Source: Hypsibius dujardini (Eukaryota > Tardigrada > Eutardigrada > Parachela > Hypsibiidae). Taken from it: a stretch of DNA of 39,563 nucleotides. The notes under the pieces are model-generated. The model did not search any database and was not told where the DNA came from. It saw only the letters and a list, made by a program, of their open reading frames with translations. The translations under genes and the position numbers were made by a program. Position 1 is the first letter of the stretch, and each line of letters opens with the position of its first letter. Below are positions 1-10,137 of the stretch, piece by piece. The stretch spans positions 1-39,563 of the forward strand of contig LRSR01001267.1 of NCBI GenBank assembly GCA_001579985.1, read 5' to 3'.

Positions 1-538
1 GTCAGCAGGTCTGCCGATCAACGCCCGAATATAAATATCTTCTTCCCAAAAGTCAATTAGTCCCGATGCGCCGATTAAAATCGTTTGTTAACGAAGGCAT
101 CCATCGTCTCCATTAGGTCGCTGGCATTAGTTCACGTTTTTGTTGGAGGGGCGCTGCATGGTCGCAACCGCCAAAAGCTGGGTTCCCCATAAATCACACC
201 ATTACTTACCCGTGTGCGCAGTTCTGACAGCGCGGCATGATCTTATTGACAGACATATCACACTCTCCCACTAACATCTCTATTTAAACTCCTCCGCAGT
301 TCATTCCACATTTTTTCCTCCACTCAAACACACTAAAGTCGTCGTCGTCGTCTCGCCTCTTCAATTTCACACACTCTCTCTGTCTCTCTCTCTCTACATA
401 GTTGCAATCCCAACATTGTGGAATAATTTCACGGTTGTCTTTGGATAATAAGACTGGCTTCCGCCACGGGAGTTGTTAACCTCTTTGTTGTCAACTTTGT
501 CACAGGATAGATAAACCTTAACCTTTTGTTGTCTGAAA
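1..538. other. Upstream region and 5' leader of the VWC-domain gene
   Basis: No coding exon was found here. A TATA-like TATTTAAA lies at 281-288, followed by a CT-rich tract that ends in an AG near 400, which could be a leader splice acceptor. Between about 310 and 538 there is no ATG, so the ATG at 539 is the first one after the putative promoter. The transcription start itself is not determined. Confidence 0.4.
281..288 (+). promoter_or_regulatory. TATA-like element before the VWC-domain gene
   Basis: TATTTAAA lies about 250 bp before the first ATG at 539 with no intervening ATG. This spacing implies either a long leader or a leader intron. It is a weak prediction from motif and context only. 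Confidence 0.3.
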
Positions 539-1770
539 ATGGAAACTTGCCTGAAACTGCTCCTGGTGGGAGTTTTGTCTGCGGGGCTTGTCTTCGCCTT
601 GCCTACAGTCAGCCGTGATCCAGACACGGTGTCAGAAGGGGTCAATACTACGGCAGTGACCTTGACTGGAGGAAACGAGACGACCCAGTCTAACACCACC
701 GGAATTATGGGACTGTCTGGTAAGCTTTTTCACCGCTTTTATTAGATGTGTCTGGTTGTCTGGGTGTCTGAGGTCTGGGTGTCTGGATGTCTGGGAGCCC
801 GGATGTCTGGGTGTCTGGGTGTCTGGGTGTTTGAATGTCTGGATGTCTGGGAGCCTGGATGTCTGGGTGTCTGGATGTCTGGGTGACTGAATGTCTTGGT
901 GGCCTTGGTGTCTGGATGTCTGGGTGTCTGAGTGTCTGGGTTTGATTGTCCGAGCGTGGGAGTAGTTAAGATTGCACACGGGAAGACATGAGAAACGGGC
1001 TGTGGAACCCTTTTTCGGGTCATTTTTCAGCCTGCAATGAAGTGGATGAGATTGTGAGCAATGACCCCTGCAAACCGTTGTGTGCCTGCAAGGATAGGAA
1101 GATATTCTGCGCGGACATCATGTGCACGACGGACTCGTTGCCGTTGGAGCACTGCTGGAAGCTGCCGCTGAACGGGAAATGCTGTCCGAGCTATCTGTGC
1201 TGTAAGTGTTCGTAGCGTCTACACAAACGCATCAAAATGAGACAAATGAGTGTTCCAAAAAGCTAATGCCTGAATCGGCGGATTAAAACATCCTCCAAAA
1301 AATCTTTATAATCAGGAGGAAAAACTCGATTTTATAAAGTTTCTGAAACAACACTGCATTAAAAAATGGTTTACGCTTTGCTTGTTCAATTGGTGCTCGC
1401 GTAAAAATATCTTTTTTTTCTTGAGCGGATTAAGTTTCCTCTAACAACTATCTGTAGGTTTATTTAAGGCCAGTGGTTCGTTCATCTAATTAATAATGAG
1501 AGGAATCGTTTGAAATTATGTCACCGGAGTTTGTTTCGTGCCCTTTTTTTTGTTGAACTGCATTTTTTGTTGAACTGCATTTGGAGCGCACGTCGAGGTT
1601 ATTTTTGAAATGATTTTTTGTTTGTGATTTCAGCCACGGGAAACGCAACGGGTGACGTCCACTACCCGTTGCCGGTGCTGGTGGTGCCACCTGAACTCAA
1701 TCTGAGCTCCATCCCACCGTCCAAGGCGGAGCTGCTGCATCGGACTCGTCGACCCGGCTCACAGCCGTGA
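539..1770 (+). CDS. Small secreted glycoprotein with a single VWC domain
   Basis: Model: exons 539-719, 1031-1201 and 1634-1770 (489 nt, 162 aa). All introns are GT-AG and phases match (1 and 1). Residues 1-20 form a signal peptide with a leucine-rich core, probably cut after Ala20. Residues 21-60 are Thr/Ser-rich with sequons at Asn36, Asn46 and Asn52; further sequons are Asn121 and Asn140. Exon 2 encodes ten cysteines (62, 74, 78, 80, 87, 92, 102, 111, 112, 117), including C-x-C and a final CC-x4-C, the arrangement of von Willebrand factor C modules. Exon 3 gives a proline-rich tail ending in a basic stretch (HRTRR). VWC modules usually act in extracellular binding, often of TGF-beta/BMP ligands or matrix; the partner here is unknown. 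The start is the first ATG downstream of the TATA-like site. Secretion and fold are well supported; the role is not. Confidence 0.75.
746..950 (+). repeat. Minisatellite in intron 1 of the VWC gene
   Basis: Degenerate 8-10 bp units of the type GTCTGG(A/G)T fill most of the 311-bp intron 720-1030. On the minus strand they read as an open frame of the SRHPDTQTSR type, which is an artefact of the repeat. Confidence 0.85.
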
Positions 1771-1856
1771 GGACCCCGTCATCACCACCAGCACTGCCAC
1801 TTTTGCCCGCACGGACGCTTTCCAGGGTCCACGAAGGCGTCCAGACGTGTAAATGT

Positions 1857-2060
1857 TGTCTGGGCTCAGTCGGTCTTAAGTGTCTGGGCCCGGTCGGTCT
1901 TAAATGTCTGGGGCCCGGTCGGTCTCAAGTGTCTGGGCCCGGTCGGTCTTAAGTGTCTGGGCCCAGTCGGTCTTAAGTGTCTGGGGCCCGGTCGGTCTTA
2001 AGTGTCTGGGGCCCGGTCGGTCTTAAGTGTCTGGGGCCCGGTCGGTCTTAAGTGTCTGGA
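1857..2060 (+). repeat. 24-25 bp minisatellite
   Basis: About eight tandem copies of a 24-25 bp unit (core GTCTGGGCCCGGTCGGTC followed by TTAAGT) begin about 90 bp after the VWC-gene stop. Copies differ by an extra G and single substitutions. Confidence 0.9.
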
Positions 2061-2783
2061 TGGCGCCTGCGCGCTTCTTCTTCGTTCTTCTTCACATTAT
2101 TAATCGCGTCCGGGTTCACGATCGATTTATCGACTTGTCTGTTGTTGTTTTTTTCGTTTTCTCTTCCCCTCACACCGTCAACCTTCCATATAGCGAATGT
2201 ATTAGGCCGAAACGGCACGGTGCGTCTCTGTGTCGAGGGTCTGTCATGGTGGCGCCAACTTTCAGACATATCGCTCAATTTACAAAGTCATTTGGGGGGG
2301 GGGGCTTTTCTTTACATAATGCAGACATGCACACCCTGCTCGGAGACCCCGCTAAATTATCTGCAGCTTTCTTCATCCCATTTTCCTTACACTCTACATG
2401 CACTTCTTATATTTCAAACTTGCACATGCACATGCGCATGCACATGCACTTCTTTACGTATCTTACTGCAGTTTGTTAAACACAGAAACGTTTCGGCTTA
2501 TTTTCGTCTATTCGGTAATAATTAGTCTACACTTATCACAGTTTACATCGTACCTACTCGAATACGTCAGATAACTGCGATGAAATGCGTCAGATGCACT
2601 GCAGTGCAGTGCAGTGCGCATCGCTAGCGAGAAAAAAAACCGCACGGAATGTCGTGTAATGTATTTGAAGAATGTGGCGAGGCGAGAAACGTGGCCACTA
2701 AGTCGCTGGCTGGGGTATTCACTGTGTTCATCCTCCATGAGGTGCATGTGCTGTTTGCTACTACAATGAAAGACGGCAGAAAC

Positions 2784-2986
2784 TCGATCCATGCGAATTC
2801 AATTCAATCAATTCAATTCAACCAATCAAATTCAATCAATCAATCAACTCGATCCAAGTGAATTCAATTCAATCAATCAAATTCAATCAATCAATCAACT
2901 CGATCCAAGTGAATTCAATCAATCGATTCAATCAACTCAATCTATGCGAATTCAATTCAATCAATTCAATCAATCAATTGAACATT
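2784..2986 (+). repeat. AT-rich tandem repeat (AATTCAATCAATCAA family)
   Basis: Imperfect tandem units of about 46 bp combine AATTCAATCAATC with CAACTCGATCCAAGTG. The array ends about 10-50 bp before the candidate start codons (2996 and 3038) of the cadherin-like gene, so it probably lies in its leader or proximal promoter. Confidence 0.8.
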
Positions 2987-3037
2987 TCAAGGGAAATGAT
3001 AAATGCGGCTTTTTGTGCAAATTCGGTTCTCCCTTCA

Positions 3038-6000
3038 ATGGGAGCGGCAGTGATCTTGTCTAAATTATCGCTCTTCATTGGACTCGCATTTGCCAAGGTA
3101 AGACGGCGGATTGGAACTCACGTCATGTGCAACGCTGCACAGAGTAGTCGGCCCGTTTTTCTGGACTAGACTATAAAGCCAATAGCAATGCCCGTGTAGT
3201 GAGGAACTCAGGATACACGCAGTGGCGCGCCGACGGGGGGTGTTTTGTTGATCTAAAACCTCCCCCCCCCCTCGAAGGTAAAAAAAGTGCCCTAAGGGTA
3301 CCCCGTTTAGAGAAAAACGTCATGATGGAGAACTGTCATGCAATACTCCCCCCTTACGTTCTATCGGAAATATTTCGGATAGAATAAAAAATAAATTCCG
3401 GAAAAAATAACAACTCCATCAAACCAAAGCTCGGCGCGCCACTGCATATACGGTACATTGAAATAAGCTTTTCTTAACACTTTCCCACCGAAAGTTAAAT
3501 TTAAAATTTATCGACGTCAGTGAAATATGTTTTCCATATCAAGGGGCGGGAGCTTTACAGTTGCACACTTTCCGGAATTATCAACTTATCAGCATAATTC
3601 GGAGATCATCCCCTAACTCCCCTACGGATAACTCGTGACTATTTTATGCCTTGACATAGCTTTCTTTTAGAAGATGAAGTCGGGACGGGAATCTAGAGGC
3701 ATGATTAAAAATTACAGTGCGATTTACGTTTAAAATGGAAGCAGTTGCACTGCTAGTCACGCACGCTCTGCCATGGCTTAATTATTGCCTTGTTTAGTAC
3801 ATGAACATTTAAGCATGACAAAGTGTGCCTGTAATACAGCGTGAATTTCTTAGAAAAATATCGTCCGGTTTAATATAGCCTCAGTGTGCCTGGAACAGGG
3901 CTACTATCAAGCCTGTATTTGAGCGCTGGCTAGAATATAGTGTCCCGTTTATCCGTAGGGTCCGCCCCGGGATCACCAACAAATATTTGGCTGACGGTAA
4001 TCGATTTCACATGAAAATCTGGATGCGAAGGGTCAAGAAATGTTCTTTTCCGTGAATGAATTGAATTCCACTACGCGAGTCTATAGTTTTCAAGGCACGA
4101 AAAAGGCGTGAATAGGAGCCTGAATGGGTTCAGTAATGTGCCATAAGTCGGAAGGGCAAAACATTTGCAAATAGTTTTTGATAGACAAGAGTTTCAACAC
4201 TTTTTTATATACATATTATTTTCTATGTTTTTTTTACAAGGATTTGGATTTGCACGGAGCATGCGATCAGTCTGTTTACACAGGTACGTGAAGGTCGTCC
4301 GCAACGAAGGAACTTTATTAGCGAGATCATTCACACAAGGATCGCGAAGTGGGATGAGATGTGTGAAAAAAAAGCGTCGACTTTGAGTTCGCAGGAAATG
4401 TCCTGGAGAACGCCCACCCCGGAACGTTTATCCTCCGCGTCTCGGCGCACGACCTCACGCCGCTGGAACCGCTGTGGTCGATCCCCGATGCTTCGCTCCG
4501 GGAATTCGCTGTGGACACTGAAACGGGCGACATTTCGCTCTTCAAGAAGCTGCACCGGGTGCGGTCCGGCATGCCGACTGCTAAAAAGGCCCGATGGATC
4601 TTCCAATTTCAAGTGCTTGCTCGAGATAAAAATTCCAGAAAAAAGGTAAGAGGCAAAGTGTGTATTTCGGCTCACCTCCAATTGGTCGATGAATCGGCTC
4701 ACTCATGCATTTCTCTTGGATGGCAGCTGCTTGATTGTTTGATTTCCAAAAGTGCCATAGTATACTAGGACATAGTACAACAAATCAAACAATCAAGCAC
4801 CTGCCATTAAAGGGAAGCCCATGAGTGAGCCGATTTATCGACCAACTGGAGGGTGAGCCGAAATACAGATTTCTCCTCATACAACGAAGGAAAAAAAACA
4901 CATTAAAAATATTTGGTGTCTAAAACGGCTGTTTGATGCGTATTTCGTGTCATCATCAATGTGATCTACAATTTTGTCCTGAAAACAGGAGCCAAACACA
5001 TGCAACGAAAGCATACCGGTAGAATGCCGCACAGTTGAGGGGAAGGACGTTCGGTTAAACAGAACACTTAAACAGAAAAGCAACCCAAGCTTTATTTGTT
5101 CAAACAAAGGACCACAAGACTCCAGCCTGTTGATTGTTGATTAGGTCTGCTTTTTAATGTCAAATAGAAGTAGAACCGTTGATTTCTTAATTCGTTTTCG
5201 TTTTCAATCTCTTAGGGCGTGAGATCTCTGCACAAAAGTGGTCAAGTATGATCGCTACTCGGACGAAGAACAAACGCGCATTTTAGCTCTCCGACCGGGT
5301 AGAATTATCGCCGTAAGAGTAATGCTGTGAACAGGCCGGGCATTATTTTCTGTACTTATGGGGAAAGTTATCGGGTGTTCTGTTTTACCGAACGCCAACT
5401 GTGCGGCATTCTACAGTGAGGTTATTCAAAGTTCGCTTATTTGCAGCGTTTATTTCGCTAATTCAAACTCGCTAATCTCCCTGGTTTTGAAGATAAGCGA
5501 GAAAAGCAGCCAAGGAGCTGCTTTTCTCGCTTCTCCTGCTCGCTAATTGTGTGCATCTGTCTTGTGAGTGGTCCATTTGAGTTGAGATTAGCGAAGGAGA
5601 CTTAGCCTCAGGTAAGCCAGGGGGCGTGTCCTATCACCGTTGCAAGGGCGTGCAAAACCAGGGAGATTAGCGAGTTTGAAATAGCGAAATAAACGCTGCA
5701 AAATAAGCGAACTTTGAAAACCCTGACAAGGAAATGAAACCACTCTAGACGGCGAATTTCCTTATATCTTGTTACCGATGCACTGTTGCCTGGTCTCTTC
5801 GATTCCGTCGAGAAAATCGGCAGAAAACCAGAACTACTATTTAAAAAAAATAAAAACTGACCAGTGGTAGTATATAGAGGGCGCTGTCTATATTACTGAA
5901 ACATGTATTGATTGATTATTTGATTTTAAACGAACTGATCGATTGAATAAACGCAGACACATTTAATTAATTGATTAATTCACAGAGACGGTAACATAGA

Positions 6001-8138
6001 CAGCGCCCCCTATATACCACCACTAGTCAGTTTTTATTTATTTAAAATAGTTCTGGTTTTCTGCCGATTTCTCTATGGAATCGAAGAGACCAGGCAATAG
6101 TGCATCGGTAACAGCAAACAGATATAAAGAAATTCGCCGTCCACTCACTTCCTTGTCAGTATTTGCGCATGTGCTTGATCTATAAATACAGTACTTCACA
6201 CACTGTGGATACACACGTGGCCAGATTACTGGGTGGCAGAGTTCGAACCACTCTTTACCTGAGCTCAAGCAAAATTGGGTGGCCCGAGTTTGAGCCAAAC
6301 ACCCAGTATTGTGGCCATGTGTGTATACTGTGTTTATATTACAGCTATGCCAAAGCTCCGTCCGTGTGAACGTGGTCCCAGTGAGTTTCCTGCCTGCACC
6401 GGCGAACGTCACCGCGTCCAGCCGTCAAATCATCGTCGACCAACCGTCCGTCATCCTCGGAGGCTCTCCCGGTTACAACACCCAAACCCAACAACAGCTT
6501 TCCCAGTACTTCAATCCCACTTCCGGTTTCTCCTTCACCCAAGGAAACTACCAATTCACCGTGCTGGCTTGCGTGCCCGGGGCACTGGTCGGTCAATTAG
6601 CCGTTCAATCCAGCATCTACAGTCCGGTCACTTTCACCCTCGCCAACGGTAACTTCTACTACGGAATCGTCCCGCAGACCGGTGCGATCACTATACAAAA
6701 CCTTCCCCCACCGGGTCTTCAGACACTCCTCGTCACAGCCCAGACCACTAATGGGTTCTCCACGTCGGTGCCGGTTACCATCACCTCAACCTGCGGTGGA
6801 GTCGGTAACGGAATCAACGCCCTCCTTCCAGGCAGCAGTACCTTCATTTTCGGCGATAATGTCGCGTTCGCTCAGCCCAGTTATCAATTCACATCGTCCG
6901 CTTGCACGGCTGGTTCGGTCATTGGAATGGTGCTGGCGCAGTCGAATGGCCAGTCGGTGACGTATTCCATTCCAGCGGGGAACACGTTCTTTGCTGTGAA
7001 CCCCGGGACGGGCTTGCTATCGATAACCTTGGCGCCGCCGGGCGGAACCTGGTCTCAGACATTTGTCGTGGCGGCTACGAGTGTGAGTGGAAGGACCACG
7101 TCGGTTTCAGTTACGGTTACCAATACCTGCTCCAATCCGGGAGGGTTTACGCAACCGTCTTACAATTACTATTTGGATACTTGCGCAGCCGGAAGTGTCG
7201 TTGGGAGTGTTTACGCGAGTGCCGGGGTTACAGGTAAGAACCTTGGAGAAGATCCTAACGTTAGATACAAACTTTAATTGTAGTTGCAGTTAGCTACAAC
7301 CACAATGCTAGTGTCTGTGTCTGTGTCTGTGTCTGTGTCTGTGTCTGTGTCTGTGTCTGTGTCTGTGTTGTGTCTGTGTCTGTGTCTGTGTCATGTGTCT
7401 GCCAATGCCACTTTACGAGTTCGCCCTTTATGCGTGTACATACATATATCTGAGTCTTTGATAAGTTCTTTAAATTTGGATCTTTGCACAGGGGGTGTGG
7501 CTTACTCCATACCAAACGGTAACCCGTACTTCGCTATTAACCCTGCAACTGGCCAAATCACCATAATCCAAGCTCCTCCGCTTGGAATGCAATCCTTCAG
7601 CACACAATCCATCTCATCGAGCGGTCAAATATCCACGGCTGTGTGCACAGTCACAGTGGCACCGGGACCACCGACATTCCCCGGCACATTCTACAGTTTT
7701 ACATTGTCCAACTGCATTGCTGGTGCAACGGTCGGTCAGGTATCGGCTACGAGCTGCGGGAATGCGGTCGCTTACAGTTTAGGCGGAAACGACAACCCGT
7801 ACTATACAATCAATCAGCTGACAGGTCAGCTATCAGTCCTCAACATACCACCGCCAGGAACACAGACTCTGTTGGTGCAGGCGACCTCGTCGAACGGCCT
7901 GAGTTTGACCGTGCCGGTGGTCATCAGCTCACCCTGTGGAGGTGGTCAGTCCAACGTTATGATGCCATATGGAGGACAGATGTCGCTGCTCGGGCAGCCG
8001 TATCGGGCACAAGAGCTCCCACCATACTCGTATTATCAAAGCGGACTTGCTGGGTTCAACGGTGGCCAGAGTAGTTTGGGCGGAAGCGGTAGTGGAAACA
8101 ACTATTTGAACGATAATGTTGTGCCATATATCAAATAA
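3038..8138 (+). CDS. Secreted protein with cysteine-bounded cadherin-like repeats
   Basis: Model: exons 3038-3097, 4241-4287, 4375-4645, 6345-7233 and 7492-8138 (1914 nt, 637 aa). Residues 1-19 are a typical signal peptide. Residues about 36-138 form a cadherin-type domain: ENAHPGT, then FAVDTETGDI, then a VLARD strand completed by SSVRVNV across the 1.7-kb intron. Four further repeats of about 83 residues follow at about 194-276, 304-388, 398-478 and 488-571. Most begin with C-x-(A/P)-G-x-x-(V/I)-G, contain NP-x-TG-x-(I/L)-x-I and a PPG turn, and most end in a cysteine. The tail 572-637 is Gly/Gln/Ser/Tyr-rich. No transmembrane segment is seen. The usual cadherin calcium motifs (DxNDNxP, LDRE) are absent from the four repeats, so calcium-dependent adhesion is doubtful; a disulphide-stabilised extracellular or cuticle matrix role is inference. 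An in-frame ATG at 2996 would add 14 residues. The exon 2 donor (AC|GTGAAG) and exon 3 acceptor (A8G) are weak; the stronger GTACGT donor at 4284 breaks the frame. Confidence 0.65.
3220..3444. mobile_element. MITE with 14-bp terminal inverted repeats, hAT-like
   Basis: CAGTGGCGCGCCGA at 3220-3233 is perfectly inverted at 3431-3444. The flanking 8-mers GATACACG (3212-3219) and CATATACG (3445-3452) match at six of eight positions, as expected of an aged 8-bp target duplication. The 225-bp element has no coding capacity. It lies in intron 1 of the cadherin-like gene. The hAT assignment rests on the 8-bp duplication and CAG terminus only. Confidence 0.65.
4661..4869. mobile_element. Foldback element in a cadherin-gene intron
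   Basis: Arms of about 85 bp (4661-4745 and 4782-4869) are inverted copies with scattered mismatches and small indels, separated by a 36-nt loop. Both carry TGATTGTTTGATTT-type sequence inward and a GGCTCACC segment outward. The left arm begins 15 bp after the splice donor at 4646. As RNA it would form a long hairpin. Confidence 0.75.
5020..5413. mobile_element. MITE with 18-bp terminal inverted repeats
   Basis: TAGAATGCCGCACAGTTG at 5020 is perfectly inverted as CAACTGTGCGGCATTCTA ending at 5413. The similarity continues inward for about 25 bp with an indel. The terminal TA on both sides could be a TA target duplication of the Tc1/mariner type. A short open segment at 5224-5330 inside it resembles coding sequence but has no usable splice frame. 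Confidence 0.6.
5414..5725. mobile_element. Foldback MITE, Tc1/pogo-like ends
   Basis: Arms 5425-5488 and 5654-5718 are inverted copies of about 64 bp, rich in CGCTTATTT and CGCTAAT motifs. The outermost bases read CAGTGAGGTT and, on the other strand, CAGGGTTTT. A TA precedes the left end. A perfect 14-bp stem with a 6-nt loop (5497-5510 with 5517-5530) lies inside. It abuts the previous and next elements, so the intron has received serial insertions. Confidence 0.65.
5723..6159. mobile_element. Long foldback element, about 170-bp arms
   Basis: CTGACAAGG at 5723 is inverted as CCTTGTCAG ending at 6159. The arms run to about 5894 and from about 5994, with roughly 90 per cent identity judged by eye, around an AT-rich loop of about 100 bp. 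The arms include GGCGCTGTCTAT and AACCAGAACTA. It has no coding capacity and is the largest of four inverted-repeat elements in intron 4646-6344. Confidence 0.8.
7309..7401 (+). repeat. (TCTGTG)n microsatellite in the last cadherin-gene intron
   Basis: A near-perfect hexanucleotide array occupies part of intron 7234-7491. It is open in several frames and explains apparent VSVSVS peptides that run into the true exon starting at 7492. Confidence 0.95.
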
Positions 8139-8162
8139 ATAATTTCATCTTCCCGAAATTGG

Positions 8163-8180
8163 AAATAAAACCGGCAATAA
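8163..8180 (+). terminator. Polyadenylation signals of the cadherin-like gene
   Basis: Two AATAAA hexamers lie 25-40 bp after the TAA stop at 8136-8138. They are in the expected position for a short 3' UTR. Cleavage site not determined. Confidence 0.5.
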
Positions 8181-8388
8181 AGAAATTAGATTTATTGTTT
8201 CGTGATTCCAAATTTAATACTATGGATATGAATATAATAAGGTGAAAAGTTAGTCAAATTAAGAAATTACGATATAGACATTGAAGTGGGCGTCGAACAG
8301 ACACCAGACACACCCAAATAGACAGACAGATAAAACACAGATACATTGCGGAGATTCATGAGCATGGAATATCTGAAGAACTACACTC

Positions 8389-8602
8389 ACACCGGCACAG
8401 ACACAGACACAGACACAAACACAGACACCGGCACAGACAGACACAGACACAGCCACAGACACCGGCACAGACACAGACATAGACACCGGCACAGACACAA
8501 ACACAGACACAGACACAGACACCGGCACACAGACACAGACACAGACACAGACACAGACACAGACACAGACACAGACACAGACACAGACACAGACACAGAC
8601 AC
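8389..8602 (+). repeat. (ACAGAC)n microsatellite with CCGG interruptions
   Basis: Hexanucleotide array interrupted several times by ACACCGGC. It accounts for the TDTDTD and SVSVSV open frames on the two strands. Confidence 0.95.
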
Positions 8603-9069
8603 GTCAGTGACCGGATGATCATACACATGCATATGAATAGTAAATACCGCGATATCATTAAACACTAACGTGAAGCATAATGGCATCCAAACTTTTCAAG
8701 CCGCAGTACACTGCAAGTGCTACATACTTAATGACAAGGCCATGCGCATCGGTGGAAAATATTATCGAAATCCATAATTGCAGTTTGACATTTCTGTGCC
8801 AAAAGCAGAAAACAAAATGGAACACCACAGACGAGAGGAACGAATTGGGTTTCATCAATTATTACTGTGATTATCCGCGCAACCAAGGTGCGGCCATTTT
8901 TAAGTTCATCAGAGGACCCCAGACAGAAAGAATTAAAAGAGGTGAAAAGATTAAGCCGTAATGTCGCGCGCACGCGCGCTGATCCGCCGCCATTAGTTGG
9001 TTTTGCGTGCGCTGCAGCAGCTGTTTGTTCTGCCGTTGGTGATGTGTGTCGTAATCGGCTTTCTTCGAT

Positions 9070-9988
9070 CTACATCCGCATTCGGTTGTGGGGATGTGGG
9101 AGATCAAGCCGCTGGCCCGCAGCGCCGGCAGAGGACCTTTTAACCGCGATGTATTTACGCACAGACGCAGGGTTCGTGCAGTCGATGGCGGTTGTGCCGA
9201 GTGACATCAGACAGTCCTTGCTGCAGCGCCGATGGTCGAACCCGGCTCCCAGGAGGTCCTGGCACTGTGCACAATTAACTGCAGGAAGAAAGAGAAAAAA
9301 AATCACGTTCATTGCTCGGGGAAAAAAGACTGAAATGACGTCACCCAAGTAGCAAAACCCTCATTAGGACTTAGCTTGCAGAAAATAATATTTTCTAAAT
9401 AATTCTAAATAATAAAATATAACTGACGATTTTCAACTGGTCGATCAAGCGTTCTTTTGGCCATAAAGATGTCTGAGAATCCATTACACACAAGGCCAAT
9501 TCCCAGGTAATAATTGAACCCAATCTTGGATTGATCAATTGATTGATTGATGTCTCATACTGATTTGTCTGTCGAAATTTCAGTAAACACATTGCACGTT
9601 TGAATTGTCTTCGGGGGACCGAGAGCTTTGCCGAGGACCCGAGAACTTGTCCGGGGACCGAGAGCTTTGCCGAGGACCCGAGAACTTGTCCGGGGACCTG
9701 AGAGTTTTTCATCTCGGAATGCCAGAGCAAATTTAATGAAGCACAAACAGCGGCAACTTTGCTGGTACTATGAGAATGACTGCCATCTGCACAGGCATCG
9801 CTGTTCAGTATAATCAGCTCACCTATACAGAGCGCCATCTTTCCCGAAGGATTTCGGGCCGCCGATTTGGCCCGTCCGACGTTGACTTGCACGGGGTCCG
9901 CGGCAGTGAGGACGGACGGCAGTGACATCGATATCACCCAGTACACGGTCAAGCTTGAAAAAATCAGCGCCATCCACGACATCGTCAT
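9070..9988 (-). CDS. EH: Eclosion hormone precursor
   Basis: Minus-strand model: exon 1 9988-9823, exon 2 9278-9070 (375 nt, 124 aa). The intron 9822-9279 has a GTGAGC donor and a CTTTCTTCCTGCAG acceptor; phase 1 matches. Residues 1 to about 29 form a signal peptide. The mature region carries CIVNCAQC followed by six-cysteine spacing C-x3-C-x2-C-x12-C-x3-C-x10-C (Cys54, 58, 61, 74, 78, 89), which is the eclosion hormone pattern, with conserved Asn-Cys-Ala-Gln-Cys, Leu-Gly and Phe positions. In insects this neurohormone acts through a receptor guanylate cyclase to trigger ecdysis behaviour. A Lys-Arg at 102-103 is followed by 21 residues not typical of insect EH, so C-terminal processing is possible. 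A TATA box lies 150 bp upstream and the chosen ATG is the first after it. It converges on the cadherin-like gene. Family call is strong; hormone function in this animal is inference. Confidence 0.88.
9617..9700. repeat. 39-bp tandem duplication in the EH intron
   Basis: Two full units begin at 9617 and 9656 (start GACCGAGAGCTTTGCC) and are identical; a third diverges after the first few bases at 9695. They lie inside the intron 9279-9822. Confidence 0.85.
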
Positions 9989-10137
9989 GGCGAATCAGGC
10001 AGCTGTGTAGACGCTGACTGTCTTGGACAGTAGATTCACGCGTTGAGGATGTCTGAAGACACTTAAGACACACGCACCCCGTTTGACGTATGCACCAGTT
10101 CGAGCGTGAATCCCGACCCTCTGGACCAAAAAAAAAG

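Larger units (their letters stand above)
1771..3037. other. Intergenic region between the VWC and cadherin-like genes
   Basis: No supported exon. It holds a 24-bp minisatellite just after the VWC stop, a short CACATG repeat near 2424-2450, a G-run at 2294-2304 and an AT-rich tandem array before the next gene. Open frames near 2027-2525 show no signal peptide, domain or splice context and were not accepted. Confidence 0.6.
8139..9069. other. Convergent intergenic region
   Basis: This lies between the stop of the cadherin-like gene (+) and the stop of the eclosion hormone gene (-). It contains AATAAA motifs at about 8163 and 8175 that suit polyadenylation of the plus-strand gene, then a GACACA array. 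A 93-codon plus-strand open frame at 8680-8961 starts with ATG but has no recognisable feature and was not called. Confidence 0.6.

Noticed and set aside
5224-5330. Short open segment (VVKYDRYSDEEQ-type) as a further cadherin-gene exon
   Set aside because: Upstream AGs give the wrong phase or an in-frame stop, it sits inside a MITE, and direct joining of 4645 to 6345 already completes the domain.
6181-6188. TATAAATA near 6181 as promoter of a gene starting at about 6309
   Set aside because: No ATG in the correct frame follows, and the exon at 6345 is better explained as an internal exon; the motif also lies only about 20 bp past a foldback element.
6309-7277. Independent start of the cadherin-like frame at 6309 with a signal-like peptide
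   Set aside because: The codon at 6309 is TTG. A clear acceptor ends at 6344 in phase 0, and the upstream exon 4375-4645 ends in phase 0 with an incomplete cadherin strand that this exon completes.
8346-8686. Long frames on both strands ([18 protein letters not shown])
   Set aside because: Translations of the ACAGAC microsatellite; no start context, splice signal or non-repeat sequence.
8680-8961. 93-codon ATG-initiated frame
   Set aside because: No signal peptide, domain or splice context; it overlaps the 3' flank of the eclosion hormone gene.
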